Of a stretch of 64,000 bases of DNA, positions 54,975 to 64,000 are shown piece after piece. Position 1 is the first letter of the stretch. Every line of letters starts with the position of its first letter. Below the pieces are notes generated by a model. The model saw only the letters and a list, made by a program, of their open reading frames with translations. It made no database searches and had not been told where the DNA came from. A program made the position numbers and the translations under genes. Where the stretch lies: the NCBI GenBank assembly GCA_026225945.1, contig JAMJFZ010003624.1:8767501-8831500 (forward strand), given 5' to 3'. This stretch comes from Cricetomys ansorgei (taxonomy: Eukaryota; Chordata; Mammalia; Rodentia; Nesomyidae).

Positions 54975-57900
54975 GTAAGAGGTTGGTGTTTGATGTAAAG
55001 CTATACTATAGAAAGAGACGTGTGACCGCTGCTCTATCCATCGTGACAGTGATGGAGGAGACTAAAAATTTAATAAATTATTTGAAGGGTGTGCAGGGAA
55101 TAGTCTGCTTGAATGCGCTGCCTTGTTAAGAACTGTTGGTGCCGTGTGCTGGCACGGCCAAACCAAAGAGAATAGACACGGAGACCAAGGAGAAGAAAAC
55201 ATTTGCAGCCCATCTGAGATGCTAGCTTATCCTAAGAAGTCAATCTTCAGCTTTTTCTTGGCAAAGTTAGGTCTGACTAATAATAATTCCTTAGTTGCCG
55301 AGACGTCTTTTCTTTGCCCCTTTGTCTACCACTTAATGTGAGACCATTCCAAGTAAAATTCATTTTCCACGCCGTGCTGGAATTGGCATCACTGACACAG
55401 ATATGTACGGTTCTCTCCAGGACGGCTTTAAGAATGGACAGCCAGCAGGTCCAGAGAAGCAGCGAGGAAACACTCTAAATGTTTGCTTCTCTGAGACGAT
55501 TGTCTTAGCATGTTTCCATTGTTCAATGTCATTTTTGCAAGCTTTGCACGATCCAGTGTCCAAACACGATTGAGTGTATTGTGTACAGGGCTTTTGACCC
55601 AAGTCATGTATTTGTATAACATACTAACCCAAATGGAAACATGATATAGTAAATCTGAACTTTTTTTTTTAACCTCCAAAGACCTTTTAATGGATCCTTA
55701 AATCCACATTTGAAAGTTTTAGTTGGCTGTATTTTACTTATCAAAAACATGTATCTATTCTCTCCCACTTCTTTGTAATCGGAGACCTATATAACAAGAT
55801 ACCTGTGTGAGCTTCGTAGAACCAACGAGTCCATTAGTACAGACAGCGTGGCTGTTGGCTGTTAGAACATTGCTATATTAAGAACCGGAAGAAGCCCGAT
55901 CAGAAGTGTCTGTGTTCACTTCATTGCTCTAATGCTCGTCCCTCTTACGTGGAACATTGGCCTAAGTTTCAGAGCAGCAGTGATTTCTCCTGTCTCCCTA
56001 ATCCATCGTAGCCTGAATTCATTCCCAAATATGCAGTGGGGTTTTGTTGTTGTTGTTGTTCTATACGTATAAAAACTCATTTCTACACATGTGCAAAGAG
56101 AAACAACTTAAGAGTAATAATAGAGAAAACCTTGGACCAAAAATAGCCCTTCCAGGCTCTATTATAAGTCATTTGATTTCATCCCATCCCCCTTTCAATT
56201 CTCTCATCCTATGTAAAAGAGTGAGACAGGATGACACTTCTGCGACCAGGCTGTAGTAGATCTATTTTTCTCACCATGAAAATAAACAACTAGCTACTTC
56301 CTAGAAGTTTCCTTTAAAAAATAAACAAAAGAAAACAAAAAAGAAAGGAAAACCAAGAACTAAATTATAAGTAGATGGCCAAGTAGCTATTGCTAGAATG
56401 ACCCTCTTCGTGGGTTTTTTTTTTTTTGGGGGGGGGGGGTTATGAGAAGTCGGTGTGGGGCAGTGAAGAGTGCGAGTTAGTAAAGTCAGGGAAAAGCGTA
56501 ATTGGAATCAACCCTCTCATGATAGTCAGATGTCAGAAGCAAGTTGCAGCGAGAAATAGTCTTTTGTGTTTGCCCAGGAGCCCAGAGAATGAGTAGCACC
56601 ACAAACAAATCTTTCAAAGCACGAACATAGAGCGTAGTACTTTCCAAAGCACCAGCAAATCAGTTGGCTCACTGTGTCACCCTCTGAGGGGCTAGAGCAC
56701 ATCCTGTTCCTTTCAGAGTTCCTAAGTGGGGGAAATGAGGCATAATGGAGGAACTTGGATGACTCCTACAGCTCTCACAGAACATGTCAATAATAAACAG
56801 AGACTCTTCCCCAGTGATTCTCCTTTCTAATCTAACTTTTCCAGTCTCCCGCTGTGGGCACCGTTTCTGATGCAGACACCGGTACGTACATCTAAGGGTG
56901 ACATCATCTGCTTATTGCTCCGGAATTAAAAATGCATAATGCAGCTCAAGGAACAGTTTTACTCTGACACAGACTCTGAGTGATACTTCCCATGGGAAAA
57001 GACTCAGGAAAGAATCCTCACCAAGATTGCCTTGAGCCTGAGACTGAAAGTTGGACTCGAAAAAAGACACGAGAATTGCCTATGAATCCAGGTGTTAGAA
57101 TATGTTCGGAGAGAAAATGCTGCTAATAATCGTTCTGTCTTGTAGAAGAAAAAAAAAATACAACACTTAAATATAGATCGTATCAGGATCATTTAAAGTC
57201 AGCAGCTGTTAGGTGTGATGTCACACACCTTTTAATGCAGCAATCGGGAGGCGAGAGATGGATAGATCTCTGTGGATCTGAGGCCATTCCGCTCCACATA
57301 TCCCAGAACAGCCAAGGCTATCTAAAAAGTCCCTGTCTGAATAAAAACAAAGATAAAAGTCAGTAGCCTCTAGAAATATGTGCTGCAAGTGAGGGGGGGA
57401 CAGAGGGAGGGCGTGTGGCCTGAACCTGAAAACGCTTTATGACAAAACTGCAAATGAGAAGAAGAAAAAAAAATTGAAGGACATAGTTTATTAATCTCAG
57501 ATGTTCAGAGTGCTTACAAGTTTTAGGCAAAGACTCTGAGAGCAATGGTGCAGATGTTCTCTTTCAAATCCTGCGCCAGGATTGAAAAGATGTGCCAAGC
57601 TGTGAAGAAGCAGCATGGAAGATTTAGATTTTGAGTTGTTTCTTTGTTTTTTTTTTTTTTTAAAGGCTCGTCTGGCATTCAGAGACGCCCAGAGACAGCA
57701 TTTTGTTACGCTGACTATCAGTCTGTTGAGTTACTAAATGGCAGAGGGTCCAGCCTTTTAAAAATAATCTGAAGTTATTGTCCTTATTTAATGAATACAT
57801 TTAGATATGTCTTCTCTTGAAGTTTTCTATGGACCTTTAAATGATTTTCCTTTTAACTCCTTAAATGAACCAACCACGGCTTCCAAGTATGCTAGATAAG

Positions 57901-58487
57901 AGTCTTCAGTTGTAGAAGGAAATCCAGTCTTTGCATCTACACAAGTGTAAAAGGAAACCCTATCAGGAACCTACATGAAAACTCTCCTGATCCCCCTCCC
58001 TTTTCCCCACTCCTCTGCACCCCCTGTCTGTCCTTGATAACATTTATCCTTCTTCTCCTGCCTGCTTTCTGCCTCAAGTAATCCATCTTGGAATACTTGG
58101 AACATCTTTAGGTTCTGGGGAAGGGGAAAGAAGAACCTAGGACTTTTTGGGCAGTGCCATTTCCCCCACCCCGGTAGTCTGAGGGAGAGGCAAGACGATG
58201 CCCATTTTTATAGTGGTCAGCCTCGACCCTTTTACAGTCTGTTGAGTTCGGGTCCGCAGCACCTGAGCGCATTCCATCCCGCTTTGCCACCAAACTCAGA
58301 GGACTCAAACATGTCACTAGGAAGAGGCTAAGCCATCTCATCTCTTGGCTGTTAAATCTGTCTTTTGAACCAAGCCAAACAGAGCTATCCATTTCATTCC
58401 CTAAAAGCCACCATTTACCAGAAGCTGTTCTCTCTGCTCCCTTCACCCAATGTGTGGAGAGTAACCGTGAGACGTATCTCTTGCCAG
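54975..58487 (+). other. IQGAP2 intron
   Basis: Contains a T/G run near 56416-56440 and the B1 at 57208; no other element or gene is supported. Confidence 0.55.
57208..57348 (+). mobile_element. diverged B1 SINE
   Basis: GGTGTGATGTCACACACCTT, CAATCGGGAGGCGAGAGATG and AAAAAGTCCCTGTCTGAATA. Confidence 0.75.
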
Positions 58488-58658
58488 GACATCATTGGGG
58501 AAGTCACATCAGATTACATCCGCGAGAACCTGTGGTCTGCTTCAGAAGATCTGCTTCTCCGCTTTCAAGCCACAAGCTCAGGACCCCTCCTTAGGGAAGA
58601 GTTTGAAGCTAGGAAGTCATTCTTACATGACCAAGTAGATAATGTGGTCAAAATACAG
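58488..58658 (+). CDS. IQGAP2: IQGAP2 coding exon (WW-to-IQ linker, start of IQ1)
   Basis: A 171-nt exon of exactly 57 codons, phase 0 at both ends. It reads DIIGEVTSDYIRENLWSASE, LLLRFQATSSGPLLREEFEA and ends DNVVKIQ (about residues 642-698). The final Ile-Gln is the start of the first IQ motif, which is split by the intron. The acceptor is TCTTGCCAG at 58487 and the donor CAG|GTATGT at 58659. Confidence 0.96.
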
Positions 58659-59675
58659 GTATGTGAATCACCTACTCCAGTTACAGCTGATTGCCCTGTC
58701 TTCTCAAAATCCTTTTTTGAAAACAGAACAGTCTCTGGCCAGCGTTCTAATTGGCAGTGCCGATTAGACTCTTCCCTAGCCAGGGCCCTGTTTCAGGAAG
58801 CCTTTATGACACGGACTTCCTTAGTGATGAACTATTTTAACTCGTGGCCCTCAGACGAGTATTCAGAATCGCTCAGATCTGCCTGCCATCATCATGTTTG
58901 GAGCAGAATGGATATTTCAGATCGGGGTTGAAACCGTGCTTGTCCAAACGTCAGCATCTCCGTGTGTCTCTCTCCTACTGAACTTGGGGTTTTCGGGGTT
59001 ATCGAATGGTGATGAGTGTCTAGCTTCTTCTATCTTTTACCAACAAATGAGCTGGAGCACATTTAACCTCTCCGGGGGTCTTCTTAGTATAACTTTGTGT
59101 AGGCCTGTGGGAGAATCCTCAGTGCCCCCTCTTTAAAAACGGTGCTACAACAGAAATGCATGACTCGAGCTTTCTCGCAGGGAGAAGGACTTGGCGGATT
59201 TAGATGTGTCTCCTGTGTTCTTGCGTCATCCTCTCTAGTAGCCACCGCGCTAGCTTCCCAGGCTCTGCATGTGTGCCCCTCTCTTCCAAGGTTAACATGA
59301 GCACTCACTGATTGGTGGAGCTGAAGGACTTTTCTTCGGCTGAATCTGCGAGATTGACTCAACTGGAGACGTTTCGGTGGAAGAGCTTCTCTTCTGTGGC
59401 CATCGGTGAACTCCTCTGCTTCCTGTGCCTTGCTTTTGTGTTATTTGGGACTGAGGATGAGTGTTATAAACTTAGTCTTCTTGTATCTTGCCTAAGTGTT
59501 AGAGGTTTTTATTTGCTCAAGATGTCAGCAGGACCAACATGACCTTTTTTTTTTTTAAAGAAATCTCTGTCGTAGACCTGACTCGTAGGTTTTTTTCCAT
59601 GTGAGCCTGTGAGTTTCTAACTCAAAATTCTTCTAGTTTATGTGTTGAAAATGCAGCCTAAAATTAGAGTCATTG

Positions 59676-59813
59676 CCAGGCATTGGTGGCTCATTCCTTT
59701 AATCCTGCAGAGGCAAGAGGATCTCTGTGAGTTTGAGGCCAGCCTGGTCTACAGAGTGAGTTCCAGGACAGCCAGAGTTACAACAGAGAAACCCTGTCTC
59801 GGGAAAAATAATC
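59676..59813 (+). mobile_element. B1 SINE (short left end)
   Basis: CAGGCATTGGTGGCTCATTC with a ~15-bp deletion after AATCC, then the usual body and AGAGTTACAACAGAGAAACC. Confidence 0.93.
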
Positions 59814-60617
59814 ATCTAGAGCAATAAACTCTCTACTCTAATTTTGCATGGAATTCCAAGCGTCAGCCAGTGTGATACAGTTTGGACCAACCCTGCACAC
59901 TGCAGTCCTGGAACAATGTTGCAGTTGGGAATCCCCCAGAAGAGCCCACCATTACAGACTGCCCTTTCCATTAGAAACCAGTGCTGAAGTCCCAAGGAGA
60001 GACACGGATGGCCATGCGAGCCTGGCTTCTCCACCTCAGCACTGCTTTGAGATTGAAGAACGTGTGGTCAGACTCAGAACTCATCCCCCAGGCCTTCTTC
60101 TCTTCCACCTGACATTTCTCTAACAATGACAGTGTTGAGGTGTAACACTTAGGTAATTACACCGATGGTGACCCAGAAGCGAATACACTGTCCCATACTC
60201 TTCTGACCCATAAAACCAAAAAACCGGGAGCCAAAGCATCATGTTAATCGAATTTTTTTCACGAAAGTTGCTAACGGATGCTACGTTAAAGAAATACTGG
60301 AAGGTTTCCCCTACGTAAAAACTGCTCAAGCTTTCTAGACAGTTGACTAACCCCAGGCATATATTCTTAACATAGAGAGAAATACAGAAGCCAATCTTCT
60401 TGGGCCAAGCCAGCCAGATCCAGGCTATACTTGAAGTTCATCAGAAGGTGTCCAGTCCAACAAGGAGGGAGGTCAAAGAGAATCTACTTGTATTTTTTTC
60501 AGCACTGGTGGCTGACCTACCACCTGTGTATGCTAGGTAAGCACTCTAAGTGCTTACACCCCCAACAAACCATCCGACTTTAGAACAATTAGGAGACCCT
60601 AATAAAATTGCTTAAGT

Positions 60618-60700
60618 ATAGGGCTGGCTATATGGCTCAGAGATGGTGTGTTTACTGGCATTCCTGAGGCCCTGTGTTCAAACCCCAACACACACAAAAA
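60618..60700 (+). mobile_element. ID-type SINE
   Basis: ATAGGGCTGGCTATATGGCT ... CCCTGTGTTCAAACCCCAAC and an ACACAC/A-rich tail. Confidence 0.7.
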
Positions 60701-61414
60701 AGCAAAAGTTTGAAAATGAGCAAACCAGAAAAAGTCATCATTAAGTGAAGGAAATTTCTATTTATATCAGATATATAAAAATGGATATAATTTATAAAAT
60801 GTAAATGAAGTAAACATCGACGGATATTCTCCCAGAAGAAAATTTTATATTGAAATTCTCAAGGGATTTAATCATGAAACGGTGTGTGTGGGGTGGGGGA
60901 TATGGATGGGTTAATAACAACCGCGCAATTAAAAGAAAGTGTGACATCATCAGGTGTAAGTAACTGAACGTGAAGAATGAAAAGTAGACACTGAAGAGAA
61001 TGGGAATGGGGCTGAAGATTCAGAAAAAATTAGACAGAAAGCAAAGAGAAAGAGAAACCGACAGAAGATCCATTTCCTCGTGTGAACATTGTAACGCCCT
61101 GCAGGACTGTGAGGCCGGGGATGAGTCACACTGGAGACCTTCCCCAGTGTGCTGCCCCTAAGTGTGGTGACGGAGGTGGCTGAAAGGACAGTGGGTAGGA
61201 TCCAATACTAAGGTCACCGGTGCTTCTGTGGGAAGAGATCAAAACTATCAAACGGGACAGACATACAGCTACGGTGGAAAAATGTCCCCCTGAACTCGTG
61301 AAAGCTAGGTTACCTCTCTTAGCTGATACAGGGGCTTGTGGGGAAATTTAGAGTAGCCCCCTTATTCCGTTTTCTGGGACTATAAATGTCTTTTCTGGGT
61401 GGTGTTGAAATACT

Positions 61415-61612
61415 GGAGATGGGTTGGAGAGATGGCTCAGCAGTTAAGAGCCCTGGCTGCTCTTCCAGAGGTCCTGAGTTCAATTCCCAGCACTACATGG
61501 TGGCTCACAACCATCTATAATGGGATCAGATGCCCTCTTCTGGTGTGCAGGTGTACATGCAGATACTGTACTCATAAATAAATAGATAAATCTTTTTTTT
61601 TTTCTAAAAGAA
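61415..61612 (+). mobile_element. B2 SINE, nearly full length
   Basis: GGGTTGGAGAGATGGCTCAG, GAGTTCAATTCCCAGCACTA, TGGTGGCTCACAACCATCTA, GTGTGCAGGTGTACATGCAG and TAAATAAATAGATAAATC tail: the best-preserved B2 here. Confidence 0.96.
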
Positions 61613-62029
61613 AAATACTGGAGATCATCATATGTTAATCACTATTTTCAAGCATTTTCTATGGCTACCAATATTAATAGAACCCAGTTAATACTATGAG
61701 AAGGATTATTTTTATTGTTCCTTTTTGTCATCCAGGGCCTTGGTAAAAATTAAGCTTTCAAGTAGAAAACTGGGTGCCAACCTGGACATTGATTTCCCTT
61801 TCTCTGCCTGCCCCAACTCTGGTCCTGTCTCATGTATAAGGTGGTGCCCTCTGTCTGGCCCAGCTAAGGGTCCACCATATTAAACACGGTGTCCAGAGGG
61901 GATCTGGAGGGGAGGGCTCCTGCTGGTGTCCCAGCTCGGTACCTCCTGAGATGTGTTCTGCACTTGCAGCTTCTAAAGCAGCTGGGAAGGTGTCACCGTC
62001 AGTCACGCTCAACCTACTCTTTCCCTTAG

Positions 62030-62113
62030 GCTTTCTGGAAGGGGAGCAAACAACGACAGGACTATCTGAACAGACAGCGAGTGTTTGCTGATAACGTTGA
62101 TTCTGTTGTAAAG
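62030..62113 (+). CDS. IQGAP2: IQGAP2 coding exon (IQ motif 1, start of IQ2)
   Basis: An 84-nt exon of 28 codons, phase 0. It reads AFWKGSKQRQDYLNRQRVFA then DNVDSVVK. With the preceding exon it forms IQ motif 1 (IQ-x3-KG-x3-RQ-like), a calmodulin/myosin light-chain binding helix. VVK at its end leads into the second IQ motif in the next exon. The acceptor is TTTCCCTTAG at 62029; the donor is AAG|GTAAAT at 62114. Confidence 0.95.
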
Positions 62114-63366
62114 GTAAATACCGTTTTCTGCCTCATCGAGGGCTCGGCTTACACACTCCCTCTCACTTTGCCCTGAATCCCAGAAGCCAAAGCTGCCAAC
62201 AGACTCGTGAGCTCTGAAAGTCAGTCCCGGGTTGGAGCCTCTTCAAGCGAGTTGATGAACCACTGTGGTGGTCTCAAGCCCTTTATGTGGTTATGAGAAT
62301 CAAACGTGAACGTGGTTTTGTACCTGGCTCTTTGCAGGTTTGATTTTGAAAGCTGGGATCCTCTCCCTGCTCTGTCCAGTCTGGGTTCACATTCCTCTTA
62401 CTGCATTTGCTAATATTTCGAGTGCTCAGTCATAACAGCAGAAGACCTTAGTAGTTTGGGAAATGCAAAGCCAGAGTGGGTAGCTCTGAGCTACAGAAAG
62501 AAATGTTACTATGGCTGCAGAAGGATTGGACCAAAAGACGAGCTTGTAGACAACTTGGAAATCTAGATGAGAGGCAGTAGGGCCAGAAGGGAATTGAAGT
62601 GGGTGAGTTGAAGACATCTGAAGCGGTGAGGGCCGAGAATGGCAGGACAGAGCCTGTGGCTTCACTCCTTCAAGGCATCCTGCGTCCATTCAGAGCTGCT
62701 GGTCCCCACTGAGACCTCGGAGAGCTTTCCTACAGCCACCGGAAGGATGGAGGTGGGAGGTGGCTCTGCACTTGCTGCAAGCCTGAATACTTGAGTTTGA
62801 CCCCCAGGTCTCACACAGTGGAGGAAGAGAGCAGACTCCCTCAGGTTGTCCGCCAACTGTACACACACGTGCGCACTTGCACACACACACACAGAGTGAA
62901 TAAATGCAATTAAAAAACAAACAAAAGCAAGGGGTATTGATTGAATTTAAAAGACGATGAGAGAAATCCTGAATTTAGTTTGTTTCTTTTTTTGGCCTCA
63001 CTTTGGCTCAGAAACCTACCTTCCTTCTCTTGAGTTTCACTTACTGGGATGGAATCTAAACTGCGTAGCCCCACCCCCACCCCTTTCCTAATGAGGTCAC
63101 ATGTAATGTGTTTTGAAGACCTGAAAAGGAAGCAACTAAAGAAGTGAGAGATGAAGGAGAGGCTTTGATATCTATTGCTTGGTAGGCTGTTAGTCTAGTC
63201 CTTTGTGTTGAATGTAGCCCAGGCTGGCCTCACCCCACTAAGTGCTGGGTTTACAGGCATGCAAGGCTGCTGGTGTTGAGCAGATAATAGCTTTAGGAAG
63301 GCAGCACGGGCTACCTTGAGGATTGTGTGGTGGTCACCATGGCTTCTCCATTCTTCCTTGTTACAG
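62114..63366 (+). other. IQGAP2 intron
   Basis: Apart from the B4-type SINE at 62755, a reversed B1 fragment lies at about 63195-63275 (GCCCAGGCTGGCCTCACCCC, AGTGCTGGGTTTACAGGCAT). Nothing else is seen. Confidence 0.6.
62755..62918 (+). mobile_element. B4-type SINE with (CA)n
   Basis: GGTGGCTCTGCACTTGCTGC, TGAGTTTGACCCCCAGGTCT, CACACACACACAGAGTGAAT and A-rich tail. Confidence 0.75.
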
Positions 63367-63438
63367 ATTCAGTCCTGGTATCGGATGGCGAAAGCAAGGA
63401 ATAATTACCTTTCCCGACTACAATATTTTGAAGACCAT
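63367..63438 (+). CDS. IQGAP2: IQGAP2 coding exon (IQ motif 2)
   Basis: A 72-nt exon of 24 codons, phase 0, last exon in the window. It reads IQSWYRMAKARNNYLSRLQY then FEDH (about residues 727-750): an IQ-x3-R-x3-AR motif for calmodulin binding. The acceptor is CCTTGTTACAG; the donor is CAT|GTAAGA at 63439. The next two IQ motifs lie beyond the right edge. Confidence 0.95.
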
Positions 63439-64000
63439 GTAAGACACGTGCACGCGGCTTTTCATTTGGGCTGAGAATGAACTAAATCAACACTGACTGA
63501 ATGCTGGTATTGAATAATTTGACTAAGTTGCAGTGGCTACCTGCAAATACACATCAGACCTCAGAAGTCAATGTGACAGTCCTCGGAGGCTTGCCTTACT
63601 TTGTAACTCAGAAGTCACATGAGACTCGGGGATAGAGAGGAGATGGAGAGAGGAAAATCATGGGCTAGTAACAGCAAGGAGAGAAGACTCTAGACATGTA
63701 TTTTCTAACATGGGATGTACAATTCATCCGGCTAACTGATTAAATCAAACCCACAGGGAATATGTCAGAATCCTCAAAGAATAAAACCGCCAACATAGAC
63801 TGGATCATTTAGGTTCTGGTCATTCTTCCCTTTGTTCAGTCTCTGTATTTAGACAGTCCTTCTACAGTCTTGCTTTTAGCTGTTAGTAGGTAATTTACTT
63901 TACTCCTTTCCAAAAAAAATACAATATGGGAGAATAAATGTTAATCGTGCTACATCTAAATATCAGCGATTTTAACGGTATCAGTTCTTCAGTTGTTTAA
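63439..64000 (+). other. IQGAP2 intron, right edge
   Basis: No repeat or gene recognised before the window ends. Confidence 0.6.

Larger units (their letters stand above)
58659..62029 (+). other. IQGAP2 intron
   Basis: Holds the SINEs at 59676, 60618 and 61415. The remaining sequence, including 58660-59675 and 59815-60600, is unassigned. Confidence 0.55.
1..64000 (+). other. IQGAP2: IQGAP2 locus, internal part (14 coding exons)
   Basis: The window lies inside the IQGAP2 transcription unit. Fourteen exons with GT-AG borders splice to 1792 nt with one continuous open frame, and the translation follows IQGAP2 in exact order: CH-domain end, IQGAP helical repeats, WW domain, IQ motifs. IQGAP2 is a large cytoplasmic scaffold that binds actin through its CH domain, calmodulin through IQ motifs and active Cdc42/Rac1 through its GAP-related domain. 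Neither end of the gene is here. IQGAP2 rather than IQGAP1 or 3 is favoured by residue-level wording in the repeats and by the nested F2RL2 gene, an arrangement known in human and mouse. Residue numbers in the exon entries are estimates relative to human IQGAP2. Confidence 0.96.

Noticed and set aside
58365..58931. 188-codon plus-strand frame as a stand-alone gene
   Set aside because: Contains the IQGAP2 exon 58488-58658 with intron on both sides; the splice sites and IQGAP2 wording define the exon.
60618..60700. tRNA gene
   Set aside because: It is an ID-type SINE, tRNA-derived but diverged and with an A-rich tail; no intact cloverleaf is apparent.

Overview
The window is nuclear DNA from a muroid rodent. 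It is dense in B1, B2, B4/ID-type SINEs and URR1-like DNA transposons, and its protein-coding exons are short and bounded by GT-AG introns. The commonest B1 subfamily carries a 3' segment (AGAGTTACAACAGAGAAACC) that differs from the mouse/rat form I know, so I favour a rodent other than Mus or Rattus. The species itself cannot be fixed from sequence alone.

The + strand is an internal part of IQGAP2, the Ras GTPase-activating-like scaffold protein. Fourteen consecutive coding exons lie between 3619 and 63438. Their lengths add to 1792 nt and splice in one open frame (one leading base plus 597 codons), about residues 154-750 of a protein of roughly 1575. They run from the end of the calponin-homology domain, through the IQGAP-specific helical repeats and the WW domain, to the first two IQ motifs. 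The N-terminal exons lie left of the window; the remaining IQ motifs, GRD and RGCT domains lie to the right.

The largest intron (24867-46912) holds a second complete gene on the minus strand: F2RL2 (protease-activated receptor 3), two coding exons (43099-43036 and 38970-37922), 370 codons. The thrombin site K38/T39, the hirudin-like acidic patch and the seven-helix GPCR fold are intact. The same intron holds a defective class II (betaretrovirus-like) endogenous retrovirus, 26496-31656. Its 5' LTR is joined directly to the middle of a dUTPase/protease region (gag is gone), its pol is broken by many stops, and I recognise no env.

The most unusual non-gene structures are two minisatellites next to IQGAP2 splice sites. 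One is a 2.8-kb array of a 17-bp unit ending about 46 bp before the 3' splice site of the first exon here; it has no stops in any minus-strand frame and so yields giant false ORFs. The other is a 1.2-kb array of a 37/38-bp unit with an ACACGTGT core, starting about 120 bp after the 5' splice site of the ninth exon and containing a 670-bp higher-order duplication. Other points are a CAGG hypervariable tract, a 690-bp TG-rich tract between SINE pieces, a three-unit interstitial telomere motif, a strong interferon-response-type motif, and two diverged related segments flanking the retrovirus. I see no operon-like or otherwise new multi-gene system.
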